DNA of 64,000 bases, taken from Sagittula salina. GTDB lineage: Bacteria; Pseudomonadota; Alphaproteobacteria; Rhodobacterales; Rhodobacteraceae. The stretch spans positions 21,662 to 85,661 of the forward strand of contig NZ_JAGISH010000014.1 of NCBI RefSeq assembly GCF_017813235.1, read 5' to 3'. The notes under the pieces are model-generated. The model ran no database searches and was not told where the DNA came from. It saw only the letters and a list, made by a program, of their open reading frames with translations. Both the position numbers and the translations under genes were made by a program. Below are positions 8,627-18,166 of this stretch, in pieces; position 1 is the first letter of the stretch; each line of letters opens with the position of its first letter.

Positions 8627-9858
8627 CGGGTGCCCTCCGGTTGCTTGCCCTCGATTTCTGCCAGCCAGAGATCGTGGTGTTCCTTCGCCCAGTTGCGATC
8701 GACGTCGCCCTGCCACATGGCGTCGATGGCGCCCTGCATCCCCACCGTGCCGATGTAGATATGCGCGATGAAGATAGCGATCAGCATCAGGCCGATCGTT
8801 GCGTGGGCCAGCATCGTCCAGCTCATGCCGTCGACACCGAAGAAGTAAAAGGGCACCATCAGCACGATACCCGTAGCGACCATCAGCCCGCCGCCCAGCA
8901 CCGCCGACCAGAAGATCAGCTTCTGCCCGGCGTTGAACTTGCGCGCCGAGGGGTGGTCGGGGCTGTCGGTCATCATGCCGCCCGCGCGGCGCAGCCATTC
9001 GATATCCAGCCTGGACGGCAGATTGTGGCGGAGCCACATCCCCGCCATGATCACCAGACCCAGCGCGAAGGGCGGGAAGAACATCATATGCCCCCACGTC
9101 GACAACCAGCCGGCGTCGCCCAGGAATTCCTCTCCGAAGGGGAGGAGCAGCGTCTTGCCGTAGGCGATGGTGATGCCGGTCAGCGCCAGCATTATGAAGG
9201 AAACCGAAGTCATCCAGTGCGTCGCGCGTTCGATCAGGCCAAAGCGCTTTACACAGCGCCGGCTGCGGCCTTCGACAATGGGGACGCGGCCCCGGATGGC
9301 CAGCAGCAGCGCCAGCAGGAAGCTGAAGCCGAGGATCGCCAGAGCGCCAAGATGCGTGACCAGATCCGCGATGCCGACGCGCCAGTCGCGTGCAAAGGGA
9401 CGTTCGAAAATCTCGGCGGCGGGATAGGGCAGAGAAGAAATGCCCGCGACCCGGTCCGAGGGTTTGATCATCGGCAGGGCCTCGTTGTCGGGCGTGGCCC
9501 AGGCTTCGGTGAGGAAGGGAGAGGGGTCCTCGATCGGGACCGTGTTCAGGACCACGCCACTGCGCAAGGCGAGGTCCGGGATCTCGCCTTCGGGCGAGGG
9601 GCCGGTGCGCCAGCGTTCGTCCAGCAGCTTGGTGCGGGCGATGATGACCTCGGATGCCTCCATGCCGCCGACGTCGGGCGTGTTGTCCGCTGCGATCCAG
9701 CTGACCTCTGGCACGGTGCGGGCGTCGCCGTCGAACAGTTCCCAGACCTGAAAGCAGAGCGCCACGAACAACAGGGCCGCAACGATAGCGCCTCCGATGC
9801 GGTAGGCGGTGAAGTCGCGTCCGCGCACGACCACCGGGCCGGGTTGGTAAATGCTCAT
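8623..9858 (-). CDS. Formate dehydrogenase gamma subunit, cytochrome b
   Basis: The 411-residue protein has an N-terminal membrane anchor (about residues 20-42), a periplasmic stretch of roughly 110 residues, and then four membrane helices of the prokaryotic cytochrome b561/FdnI type. Candidate haem histidines are in IERATHWMTSV, STWGHMMFF and AHIYIG. It would pass electrons from the Fe-S subunit to quinone. It overlaps fdhB by ATGA and the small downstream gene by ATGA. Confidence 0.9.
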   Translation of the reverse strand: MSIYQPGPVVVRGRDFTAYRIGGAIVAALLFVALCFQVWELFDGDARTVPEVSWIAADNTPDVGGMEASEVIIARTKLLDERWRTGPSPEGEIPDLALRSGVVLNTVPIEDPSPFLTEAWATPDNEALPMIKPSDRVAGISSLPYPAAEIFERPFARDWRVGIADLVTHLGALAILGFSFLLALLLAIRGRVPIVEGRSRRCVKRFGLIERATHWMTSVSFIMLALTGITIAYGKTLLLPFGEEFLGDAGWLSTWGHMMFFPPFALGLVIMAGMWLRHNLPSRLDIEWLRRAGGMMTDSPDHPSARKFNAGQKLIFWSAVLGGGLMVATGIVLMVPFYFFGVDGMSWTMLAHATIGLMLIAIFIAHIYIGTVGMQGAIDAMWQGDVDRNWAKEHHDLWLAEIEGKQPEGTR

Positions 9859-10451
9859 CCCTGTTCCTCCGGGTAATAGGCCGTTTTCCAGCCCCACGCG
9901 CCAGCGCCGTAGCCGCGGGCAATCACGCGTTCGCGGTAGATTTCGCCGATCTCGTCGCCGTCTCCGGCCAGCAGCGCACGGGTCGAGCAGACTTCGGCGC
10001 AGAGCGGCAGCTTGCCTTCCGCCAGACGATTGCGGCCGTATTTGCGGAACTCCTCCTCTGAGCCGTTTTCCTCCGGCCCACCAGCGCAATAGGTGCATTT
10101 GTCCATGGTGCCGCGCGTGCCGAAGAGCGTGGCGCGCGGGAACTGCGGCGCGCCGAAAGGGCACGCGTAAAAGCAGTAGCCGCAGCCGATGCAGGTGTCC
10201 TTGTCATGCAGCACCACGCCGATGTCGGTCTGGTACAGTGTCGAGACCGGGCAGACCGCGACGCAGGGCGCATCGGTGCAATGCATGCAGGAAATGGCAA
10301 TGGACTTTTCGCCCGGCTCGCCATCGTTGATCGTGACGACACGGCGGCGGACCATGCCCCAGGGCACCTCGTGCTCGTTCTTGCAGGAAGTCGCGCAGGC
10401 GTTGCATTCGATGCAGCGGTCCGTGTCGCAGAGAAATTTTGCACGCGCCAT
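9855..10451 (-). CDS. Formate dehydrogenase beta subunit, 4Fe-4S ferredoxin type (FDH3-like)
   Basis: The 198-residue protein has four cysteine clusters (CIECNACATSC, CMHCTDAPCVAVC, CIGCGYCFYAC and CTYCAGG), as in FdhB/HybA-type electron-transfer subunits. No C-terminal membrane helix is seen, so attachment must come from the gamma subunit. It lies 3 nt after the catalytic subunit gene and overlaps the gamma gene. It relays electrons from the molybdenum subunit to cytochrome b. Confidence 0.92.
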   Translation of the reverse strand: MARAKFLCDTDRCIECNACATSCKNEHEVPWGMVRRRVVTINDGEPGEKSIAISCMHCTDAPCVAVCPVSTLYQTDIGVVLHDKDTCIGCGYCFYACPFGAPQFPRATLFGTRGTMDKCTYCAGGPEENGSEEEFRKYGRNRLAEGKLPLCAEVCSTRALLAGDGDEIGEIYRERVIARGYGAGAWGWKTAYYPEEQG

Positions 10452-10454
10452 GCG

Positions 10455-13400
10455 TCAGCTCCTTTCGATCCGGCAGAGGCTGCATTTGGTTTCCTGCATC
10501 TGGGTCACCACGTCATAGCCATAGGTCTGCACGGTATTGGTGGCCTCGCCCGACACGTAGGGCGCGGCGCCTTCGGGGTAGCGGTTGGTCAGGTCCTCGC
10601 CCATCCAGAACCCGGCAAAGTGGAACGGGAGGAAGACTGTCTTGCGCCCGATCCGGGGGGTCACCAGTGCGGCCACGCGGATACGGCCTTCGGGGGTGGC
10701 GACCCAGACGAATTCTCCCGAGGAAATCCCCATTTCGGCGGCGTCCTCGCGGTTGATCTCGACGAACATCTGCTGCTGGAATTCCGCCAGCCATTTGTTC
10801 GACCGGGTTTCGTCGCCTCCACCCTCGTATTCCACCAGGCGGCCGGAGGTGAGGGTCATCGGGTATTCGGCGGCGAAATCGACCTCTTGAATCGACTTGT
10901 AGAGGACGGGCAGGCGCCACAGGCGACGGTCGTCGTAAGTGCCGTATTCCGGCAGCAGGTCGCGGCGCGCTGTCATCAGAGGCTCGCGGTGCAGCGGGAC
11001 CTCGTCGGGGAAGTTCCAGACCACCGCGCGCGCCCGACCGTTGCCGTAGGGCGCCAGGCCGTGCGCGATCATCACTCGCTGCAACCCGCCCGACAGATCG
11101 GTTTTCCAGTTCACGCGGCGGATCTTGTCCGCCAGCGTGGTATCGTCCGGGGCGGGGCCGTCGGGATTGTTGGCAAGGTAGGCGCGGATCGCGTCCAGCG
11201 CCCGTTCGGGATAGTCGGGGAAAAAGGCCGCCGCTTCTCCTGGCAGGAGATTGTCACCCTGATCCTCGCCGTTGTCGTCGTCGGCCTGGTCGTCGCCGGT
11301 GCCGGTTACGTCATCGGAGCCATCCGCCGAGGCAGTGACACCGTTCGCGCGGGCCTGGCGGGCCTCCTCGCGGCGCAGCCGCCGGACCTCATCCTCCAGC
11401 GCGGCAAGCGCCTGTTCGGCTTCGGCCTCGTCCATCTCCAGCATGTCGAGCTTGAACCGGTCCGCACCCACGGCCCCGATGATGAGCTTTTCACGCGCGG
11501 TCAGCTCGTGCACCCAACCCAGAGCTTCGAGCATTCCGACGGTGCCCTCCGGGTAGCCGGTGAGGATCTCCGACCCTTCGGTAAAGCTGTCCTCGGCCAA
11601 CAGGCTCCGGCCTTCGTGGCTGACTCCCCAGCGGGCGCGGAAAGGCAGGCCGCCCTCGGCAACGGATTTCGAAAGGTCATAAAGCAGGGGCGTGCCGGGG
11701 TGCTTCAGTTCGGGCCGCCCCCAAGCGGGCCAGGGGAGGCCATAATATTCGCCCTTGACCGGCTCTTCCTTGCCCCGAAGCGTGATGCTGTCGAACTTGT
11801 CCTGATGCTGCATATGGCGCTTCAGACGTTCCGGGCTGTGCCCGGTATAGCCGATGGTCCAGGACCCGCGGTTGATCTCGCGCATGATGCTTTCGGCCTG
11901 TGGGAGTTTGCCGACGACCTCGATGGTCTTGAACATCTCGTCGGCGAAACCCAGCGCCTCTGCCAAAAGGTAGGTGATCTCGTAATCGGTCTTCGATTCC
12001 CAGAGCGGTTCGAACACCTTATCCCGCCATTGTACCGACCGCGAGGAATTGGTCACCGATCCGTCCATCTCCGCCGTGGTGGCGGCGGGCAGCAGATACA
12101 CGTCGTCCTGCTTGTTGGTCATGATCGCGACCTGCGTCGGGTGAGGGTCGATGATGCAGAGCAGGTCGACCGCCTCCAGCGCCTTCATCTGGTCGGGGCC
12201 GCGCGTGATCGAATTCGCCGCGTGTCCCCAGAACATCAGCGCTTTGACCGGGTTCGGCTGTTCGAGGTTCTCCGGGTCTTCGAGGATCGCGTCCATGTAC
12301 CGCGAGAGTGGCATCCCGGCGGCTTCCATGAGCTCCTTGGACCCGAAGCGCCCCTTCATCCACTCGTAATCAACGTCCCAGATGCGGCACCAGTGGCGCC
12401 ATGCGCCTTCGCTCAGGCCGTAGTAGGCGGGCAGCGATTCGCACGAAACGCCAAGATCCGTGGCGCCCTGGACGTTGTCGTGGCCGCGAAAAATGTTGGT
12501 ACCGCCGCCAACCTTGCCGATGTTGCCCAGCACCAGCTGCAGGATCGACGCCGCGCGGGTCATCGACGACCCGATAGTGTGTTGCGTCAGCCCCATGCAC
12601 CAGACCAATGTGCCGGGGCGGTTTTCGGCCAGTGTCCGAGCCACGCGTCGGGTCTGATCCGGCGGAATGCCGCAGACGCGCTCGACCTCCTCGGGCGTCC
12701 ATTTTTCGACCTCCGCCTGCACCTGTTCGATGCCAAAGACGCGCTTTTCGAGATATTCCTTGTCTTCCCAGCCGTTGCGGAAGATCTCGCGCACCAGACC
12801 CCACAGGAAACCGATGTCCGATCCGGGCCGGATGCGCACGTATTCATCGGCATGGGCGGCGGTGCGGGTGAAACGTGGATCGACCACGATCATCGGCGCG
12901 CCGTTCTCCTTGCCCGCCAGCACATGCAGCATGGAAACCGGATGCGCCTCCGCGGGGTTGCCGCCGATGATGATGATCGACTTGGAGCGGCGGATGTCAT
13001 TGAAAGTGTTGGTCATCGCGCCGTAGCCGAAGGAGTTGGCAACGCCCGCGACGGTGGTCGAATGGCAGATCCGCGCCTGATGATCGACGTTGTTCGTCCC
13101 CCAGAAGGACGCGAACTTGCGGAAAAGATAGGCCTGTTCGTTGGAATACTTGGCGGAGCCTAACCAATAGGCGCTGTCCGGGCCGTCGGTGTCGCGGATC
13201 TTCAGCAGTTTGGCGGAAATTTCCTCGATGGCCTGCTGCCACGAAATGCGGGTCCATTCCCCCGCGACCTTTTTCATCGGGTACTTCAGCCGCCGCTCAC
13301 CGATGGCGACTTCGCGCATGGCGGCACCCTTGGCGCAGTGCGTGCCCTGATTGATCGGGCTTTCAAAGGCCGGTTCTTGCCCGACCCAGACGCCATTCTC

Positions 13401-13658
13401 GACCTCCGCCCACATGGAACACCCGACAGAGCAGTACTGGCAGATGGTCTTGCGGGTGACCCGATCGACGGCGGCCAAGGGGGCGGTCGGCGCGGTCTGG
13501 GCCTGAATGCGTCCGGCGGGGCCGGACAGACCGGCGAAGGCCAGCCCCGCCACGCCGGAGGCCTTCAGGAAATCGCGGCGGGTCTGACCTTTGGCGACAT
13601 CCGGCGGAACGGTGATCCGTTTCGAGGTCGGGCGGCGGTCGGTCTTCCTTTTCAGCAT
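10455..13658 (-). CDS. Formate dehydrogenase catalytic (alpha) subunit, Tat-exported molybdoenzyme
   Basis: The 1067-residue protein starts at ATG 13658 after GGGGAAGAG. A twin-arginine signal (QTRRDFLKASGVAGLAF) lies near residues 27-45, then a 4Fe-4S motif CQYCSVGC. The molybdenum ligand position is cysteine (C198 in QARICHSTTV) rather than selenocysteine. Guanine-dinucleotide-cofactor binding segments (IIIIGGNPAEAHPVSM, VVDPRFTRTAAHADEYVRIR) follow. It oxidises formate to CO2 in the periplasm. Residues about 735-803 form a charged coiled coil followed by a very acidic Asp/Gly-rich stretch, which looks like an insertion. Open frames on the opposite strand of this gene are GC artefacts. Confidence 0.93.
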   Translation of the reverse strand: MLKRKTDRRPTSKRITVPPDVAKGQTRRDFLKASGVAGLAFAGLSGPAGRIQAQTAPTAPLAAVDRVTRKTICQYCSVGCSMWAEVENGVWVGQEPAFESPINQGTHCAKGAAMREVAIGERRLKYPMKKVAGEWTRISWQQAIEEISAKLLKIRDTDGPDSAYWLGSAKYSNEQAYLFRKFASFWGTNNVDHQARICHSTTVAGVANSFGYGAMTNTFNDIRRSKSIIIIGGNPAEAHPVSMLHVLAGKENGAPMIVVDPRFTRTAAHADEYVRIRPGSDIGFLWGLVREIFRNGWEDKEYLEKRVFGIEQVQAEVEKWTPEEVERVCGIPPDQTRRVARTLAENRPGTLVWCMGLTQHTIGSSMTRAASILQLVLGNIGKVGGGTNIFRGHDNVQGATDLGVSCESLPAYYGLSEGAWRHWCRIWDVDYEWMKGRFGSKELMEAAGMPLSRYMDAILEDPENLEQPNPVKALMFWGHAANSITRGPDQMKALEAVDLLCIIDPHPTQVAIMTNKQDDVYLLPAATTAEMDGSVTNSSRSVQWRDKVFEPLWESKTDYEITYLLAEALGFADEMFKTIEVVGKLPQAESIMREINRGSWTIGYTGHSPERLKRHMQHQDKFDSITLRGKEEPVKGEYYGLPWPAWGRPELKHPGTPLLYDLSKSVAEGGLPFRARWGVSHEGRSLLAEDSFTEGSEILTGYPEGTVGMLEALGWVHELTAREKLIIGAVGADRFKLDMLEMDEAEAEQALAALEDEVRRLRREEARQARANGVTASADGSDDVTGTGDDQADDDNGEDQGDNLLPGEAAAFFPDYPERALDAIRAYLANNPDGPAPDDTTLADKIRRVNWKTDLSGGLQRVMIAHGLAPYGNGRARAVVWNFPDEVPLHREPLMTARRDLLPEYGTYDDRRLWRLPVLYKSIQEVDFAAEYPMTLTSGRLVEYEGGGDETRSNKWLAEFQQQMFVEINREDAAEMGISSGEFVWVATPEGRIRVAALVTPRIGRKTVFLPFHFAGFWMGEDLTNRYPEGAAPYVSGEATNTVQTYGYDVVTQMQETKCSLCRIERS

Positions 13659-13684
13659 AGGCTCTTCCCCTGCGGTCCCGGCAT

Positions 13685-13879
13685 TCAGGACCGCGCCAGT
13701 GTGTAATAGGTCCGGGTGTGCGGCGTGTCGGCCAGTCGCGGCTGGCGCGGATCGGGCGGTCCCTCCGGCGCGTCGTTCTGGGCGGCGGCGGGCGTCGCGC
13801 AGGCGGCGATGCCCACCGCAGGCGCGATGCAGAGCAGGTCGCGGCGTGCGACGGTCGGGCTGGTCTTCTTGCCGGTCAT
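13685..13879 (-). CDS. Formate dehydrogenase region Tat-target small protein
   Basis: This 64-residue protein starts after a strong GGAGG site. It has a twin-arginine-like N-terminus (VARRDLLCIAPAVGIAACATPAA is split here as VARRDLL then an Ala-rich stretch) and ends with the HTRTYYTLARS-type tail typical of the small proteins encoded just before formate dehydrogenase alpha subunits. Function is unknown; it may aid export or maturation. It is the first gene of the fdh operon, 26 nt ahead of the catalytic subunit. Confidence 0.8.
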   Translation of the reverse strand: MTGKKTSPTVARRDLLCIAPAVGIAACATPAAAQNDAPEGPPDPRQPRLADTPHTRTYYTLARS

Positions 13880-14198
13880 GGGAACCTCCGTTCAGGTACA
13901 ATCGTTTGATCTGGCTGAAGTTCCCGCCCTGCTTTAAAAATTTTGCACCGGCGGCCTGGCGGTCCCCCCACACTTGGACCACCGCGAGGCGGGGGCCACC
14001 CGCGCCATGACCTGCCAGAGGAAGCGCGCTGTACCACCGCTTCCCGCGCGCCTTTACCTGCCTTTTATCTGCATTGGGCGGTCCTGCTGAGGGTGGTCCT
14101 GCTGAAATGGGCAGGCGGCTTTGACGAAGACGCTGGTGCTCAGGTCAGGCACCAAAGCAGCATGACGCGCGGAAACTGCGGGAACCGTCAGCGCGACG
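13880..14198 (-). other. Intergenic region: fdh operon promoter region, downstream of flhB
   Basis: This is 319 bp without a convincing gene. On the minus strand it should hold the end of the flhB transcript and the fdh promoter. An AT-rich patch (TTTAAAAATTTTG, near 13933-13945) lies about 60 bp before the Tat-target gene and may be part of the promoter. A direct repeat, GGTCCTGCTGA at 14080-14090 and 14095-14105, is present. No clear terminator hairpin was found. Confidence 0.5.
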
Positions 14199-15326
14199 TC
14201 AGTGAGTGTCGCGCAGGCTGGAGCCCTCGGGCGGCGGGCGGCGTACGTTCCTTTGCAGATCGAGGACGTAGCCGATAATGGCGGCGACCGCCTCCCAATG
14301 CTCCAGCGGGATCTCGCGGTCGAGTTCGGCCACGTCATAAAGCGCGCGGGCGAGGGGGCGGTTCTCCACGATGGGAATTTCGGATTCGCGGGCCAGCTCG
14401 CGGATGCGGGCAGCCATGCGGTCGGCGCCCTTGGCGACGCAGATCGGGGCCAGATCGACACCGTTTTCGTATTTCAGCGCCACGGCGTAATGCGTCGGGT
14501 TGGTGAGGATGACCGTGGCGCGCGGCACCGCGGCGGCCATCCGCTGACGCGCGCGCTGGCGGCGCAGGCTCATGCGCTTTGCCCTGATCTGCGGGTCGCC
14601 CTCGGTGTCCTTCATCTCGTCCTTGACTTCCTGCTGGGTCATGCGCTGCTTGCGGCGGTGGTCGAAGCGTTTCCACAGGATGTCCGCCCCGGCCACGGTG
14701 ACCACCAGCGCCAGCACCACCATCAGCATCCCCGCCGCCGCGTCGCGGGTGAAGGCGATCAGCCGTTCGGGCAGGACGCCCTGTGTCTGCCAGATCTGGG
14801 TGACGGCGCGGCGGGTGACAAAGAAGGCGATCACGCCGATCACCAGCACCTTTGTCATGCTCTTGACGAATTCAACGAGGTTCGAGGCCGAAAACATCCG
14901 CTTCAGTCCGGCGAAGGGCGAGATCTTTGACAGCTTGGGGCGGATGCGTTCGGCGGCGACGACGATTTCCCCTTGGAGCAGTACTCCGGCCACTGCGCCC
15001 AGCACCATCAGCAGAAGAAGCGGCGCGAGTAGCAGCGTCACCCCTTGCAGCAGCGCGCCGGTCACGTCGCCCAGATCGCCCATTCCGGCGGAATCGCTGC
15101 CGACGGTGAATCGCCCGGCACCTTCGAGCGTTCGGCGCAGAACGCCCGCAAGTTGCGCAGAGACGGAGGGCAGAACGAAGCTCGCGATGACAAAGAGGGA
15201 GAGTACCGTCATGACGTTGCCGGCCTCGCGCGATGAGGCGACGTCACCCTTTTCGCGGGCACGGCGAAGTTTGCGCTCTGTCGGCTCCTCGGTTTTGGAG
15301 CTCTGGTCCTGATCGTCCTCCGCCAT
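14199..15326 (-). CDS. flhB: Flagellar export gate protein FlhB
   Basis: The 375-residue protein starts with the family signature TEEPTERKLRRAREKGDV, has four membrane helices between about residues 35 and 215, and a cytoplasmic domain with the autocleavage motif NPTH at N276. FlhB switches export specificity from rod/hook to filament substrates in concert with FliK. It is the last gene of the minus-strand operon that starts with flgB, 3 nt after fliR. Confidence 0.97.
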   Translation of the reverse strand: MAEDDQDQSSKTEEPTERKLRRAREKGDVASSREAGNVMTVLSLFVIASFVLPSVSAQLAGVLRRTLEGAGRFTVGSDSAGMGDLGDVTGALLQGVTLLLAPLLLLMVLGAVAGVLLQGEIVVAAERIRPKLSKISPFAGLKRMFSASNLVEFVKSMTKVLVIGVIAFFVTRRAVTQIWQTQGVLPERLIAFTRDAAAGMLMVVLALVVTVAGADILWKRFDHRRKQRMTQQEVKDEMKDTEGDPQIRAKRMSLRRQRARQRMAAAVPRATVILTNPTHYAVALKYENGVDLAPICVAKGADRMAARIRELARESEIPIVENRPLARALYDVAELDREIPLEHWEAVAAIIGYVLDLQRNVRRPPPEGSSLRDTH

Positions 15327-15329
15327 TGT

Positions 15330-16085
15330 CTAGAACACCAGAAGGCCCAGCCATTGTGCCAGGCGTTCGGCGAATTCGCGCAGCATGACCGGGGTGGCCA
15401 TGGCAAGCACCAGCAGGCCCGCGGCGATCAGCACGGGGGCGGCGACAAAGAACACCGGCAGCGCGGGCATCATGCGCGCCGCCAGTCCCATCCCGAGGTT
15501 TGCAAGCAGCCCCATCACGTAGAAGGGCGCGGCGATCGACAGCCCGAGGTAGAAGCTTTGCCCGGCAGCGCGGATCATCTGCTGCGCAAGATCGCCGGGC
15601 ATGATCCGCCCCGGTGGGAAGACGTCATAGCCAAGAAGAAGCGCGTCGATGATGAGGTGGTGCAGATCGGTGGCGAAGATGACCGCCAGTCCGCCCAGCG
15701 TCAGCCCGGTCGAGATCATCGTACCGCCCTGAAAGGACCCGAGCTGCGAGGAGAAGGCATTCGACAGGCCGATGGTCAAGCCGATCTGATCGCCGACGAA
15801 TTGCAGCGTGCTCAGCAGGATACGCGCAGTCATGCCGAACCAGATGCCCAGCGTGATCTCGATCGCGAAGCTGCCGATCAGTTTCGCCGGGTCACTCAGT
15901 GACAGCGGCCCGATCGGCACCAGCGGATAGAGCGCCAGCGACAAGAGGATCGCGAAAGCCAGCCGGTGCCGGACGGGCACAAAACTTTCGCCAAATGCGG
16001 GAACGAACATAAGCGCCGCGCCGATGCGGGCAAAGACCATCGCGACGCCGAGGAATTCGACCGTCAGGAGCGCGGCGAGGTTCAT
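15330..16085 (-). CDS. fliR: Flagellar export gate protein FliR
   Basis: The 251-residue polytopic protein begins MNLAALLTVEFLGV and has about six hydrophobic helices, with the family-typical GDQIGLTIGLSNAF segment. FliR forms the export gate with FliP and FliQ. The start ATG at 16085 overlaps the flhA stop (ATGA), so longer frames reading through flhA are rejected. Confidence 0.95.
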   Translation of the reverse strand: MNLAALLTVEFLGVAMVFARIGAALMFVPAFGESFVPVRHRLAFAILLSLALYPLVPIGPLSLSDPAKLIGSFAIEITLGIWFGMTARILLSTLQFVGDQIGLTIGLSNAFSSQLGSFQGGTMISTGLTLGGLAVIFATDLHHLIIDALLLGYDVFPPGRIMPGDLAQQMIRAAGQSFYLGLSIAAPFYVMGLLANLGMGLAARMMPALPVFFVAAPVLIAAGLLVLAMATPVMLREFAERLAQWLGLLVF

Positions 16086-18166
16086 TGCCCGATGGTTGCG
16101 ACGGTGCGCAGCGCGGCCTTGCGGTGGACCTCGTTGTGCGACAGCACGACGGTCATCGGGCTGACGCGTTCCAGCATGGAGCGCACGAAGCTGCGCACCT
16201 CCGGGCTGACCAGCAGCGCGGGCCATTTGTCCTGCTCTGCGAATTTCTGGATTTCGCGGCGGGTCTGCAGGACGAATTCCTGCACCCGCTGGGGCGACAT
16301 GACAAAGTTGCGCTCGTCGCCGCTGACACGCAGCGCTTCGAGGAATTCCTTTTCCCATGTCGCGCTCATGGAGATGACGGGGATGAAACCCGAGCCGTCC
16401 GCCAGAGACTTGCAGATCTGGTTGGAGAGGCGGCGGCGCACGCCCTCGGTGATCTCGGTGACGTTGGAGGTGTTGCGCTTGGTCTCGGCGATGGCCTCGA
16501 TGATGATTGGCAGGTTGCGGATGGAAACGCGTTCCGCCAGCAGCATTTGCAACACCTGCTGGATCAGAACCATCGGCGCATTGCCGGGGATTTCCTGCGC
16601 CAGCTTCTGATACTCGCGGTCCAGTCCCTCGATCAGCGCCTGCGTCGCGCCGTAGGTCATGAGTTCGGGCAGGTGATCCTTCACCACCTCCGTCAGGTGG
16701 GTGATGATGACGCTTTCCGGGTCGACCACGGTCAGGCCGAGCGCCTCGGCGCGGGGGCCGTCCTTCGCGTCGATCCACAGCGCTTCGAGGCCGAAGGTGG
16801 GGTCATGGCCGCGTTCGCCGGGGATCGGACAGTCGCCGGGGTTCACCACCATGAGACCCTGCGGCCGGATCTGACCCTGCGCCACCTCCACGCCCTGTAC
16901 CACCAGTGCGTAGCTTTGGGCGTCCAGCATCGGGTCGTCCTTGATCCGCACGGAGGGCAGGACAAAGCCGAATTCGCGGGCAAAAAGGTTGCGCAGGCTG
17001 CGGATCTTGCCCGTCAGCGCGGCGTCGCTGCTGGAAATCAGCGGGACCAGCGTCTGCCCCAGATCGAGCCGGATGGTGTCGAGCTTCAGCGTGTCCTTGA
17101 TGTCGTCCTCGGCGGGGGCGGCTTCGGCCTTCTGACGGGCGGCCTCCGCCTGCTGGGCGCTGGACTTGTCGGCGGCGATCCTGCGGTTCACCATCACGCC
17201 CAGAAAGACCATCAGGCCCGCCAGTGCGCCAAAGACGAAACTGGGGAAACCCGGCAGCAGGCCGATGCCGAAAAGCAGCGCCGCCGCCATGTAAAGCGCC
17301 TTGGGGAAGCGGGACAGCTGACCAAGAACGGCCTCGTTGGTGGCACCCTCGGTGCCGCCCTTGGTGACGATGAGGCCCGCCGCGAGCGAAACGATCAGCG
17401 CCGGAACCTGCGTCACCAGCCCGTCGCCGATGGTCAGCACGGTGTAGAAATTCGCGGCTTCAGACAGCGAAAGGTCATGCTGCGCTACGCCGATCAGAAT
17501 ACCACCAATAACATTGATGAGCGTGATGATGATGCCCGCCACCGCGTCGCCGCGCACGAACTTCGACGCACCGTCCATCGCGCCGTAAAAGCCGCTTTCG
17601 CCCTCCAGTTCCTTGCGGCGGGCGCGCGCCTGGTTTTCGTCGATCATGCCCGCGCCGAGGTCGGCGTCGATGGCCATCTGCTTGCCGGGCATGGAATCGA
17701 GCGAGAAGCGCGCGGTGACTTCGGCGATGCGGGTCGAGCCCTTGGTGATGACGACGAAGTTGATCACCACGAGAATGGCAAAGACGACCACCCCGATGAT
17801 GAAGTTGCCCGACACGATGAATCGCGAGAAACCTTCGATCACGCCGCCAGCGGCACCGGGGCCGGTGTGGCCCTCCGACAGGATCAGCCGGGTGGAGGCG
17901 ACGTTGAGCGAGAGTCGCAGCATGGTCACGACCAGCAGCAGCGTCGGGAAGCTGTTGAAGTCGAGCGGTTTCGGAATCCACAACGCGACCATCAGGATCA
18001 GCACCGACAGCGACAGGGAGACCGCCAGACCGAAGTCGAGGATCACCGGCGGCAGCGGCACGAAGAGCACCGCCAGCACCAGGGTCACACCGATGGCAAA
18101 GCCGACGTCCCGGTTGGCCATGCCGCGGCCCAGCAGGCCGGAAGAAGAAGGCTCGGTCGCGGACAT
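16082..18166 (-). CDS. flhA: Flagellar export gate protein FlhA
   Basis: The protein is 694 residues, the usual FlhA length. About eight N-terminal membrane helices include the FHIPEP-family region (DSMPGKQMAIDADLGAGMIDENQARARR is seen here as DSMPGKQMAID followed by DENQARARR). A large C-terminal cytoplasmic domain follows. FlhA uses the proton motive force and docks export substrates and chaperones. It is coupled to the upstream transglycosylase gene (TGATG) and to fliR downstream. Confidence 0.97.
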   Translation of the reverse strand: MSATEPSSSGLLGRGMANRDVGFAIGVTLVLAVLFVPLPPVILDFGLAVSLSLSVLILMVALWIPKPLDFNSFPTLLLVVTMLRLSLNVASTRLILSEGHTGPGAAGGVIEGFSRFIVSGNFIIGVVVFAILVVINFVVITKGSTRIAEVTARFSLDSMPGKQMAIDADLGAGMIDENQARARRKELEGESGFYGAMDGASKFVRGDAVAGIIITLINVIGGILIGVAQHDLSLSEAANFYTVLTIGDGLVTQVPALIVSLAAGLIVTKGGTEGATNEAVLGQLSRFPKALYMAAALLFGIGLLPGFPSFVFGALAGLMVFLGVMVNRRIAADKSSAQQAEAARQKAEAAPAEDDIKDTLKLDTIRLDLGQTLVPLISSSDAALTGKIRSLRNLFAREFGFVLPSVRIKDDPMLDAQSYALVVQGVEVAQGQIRPQGLMVVNPGDCPIPGERGHDPTFGLEALWIDAKDGPRAEALGLTVVDPESVIITHLTEVVKDHLPELMTYGATQALIEGLDREYQKLAQEIPGNAPMVLIQQVLQMLLAERVSIRNLPIIIEAIAETKRNTSNVTEITEGVRRRLSNQICKSLADGSGFIPVISMSATWEKEFLEALRVSGDERNFVMSPQRVQEFVLQTRREIQKFAEQDKWPALLVSPEVRSFVRSMLERVSPMTVVLSHNEVHRKAALRTVATIGQ

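Noticed and set aside
10206..13163. 985-codon open frame on the plus strand opposite the formate dehydrogenase subunit gene
   Set aside because: It is the antisense shadow of a clear molybdoenzyme gene, rich in His/Arg/Gly/Asp, with no recognisable domain. Such frames are common in GC-rich genomes.
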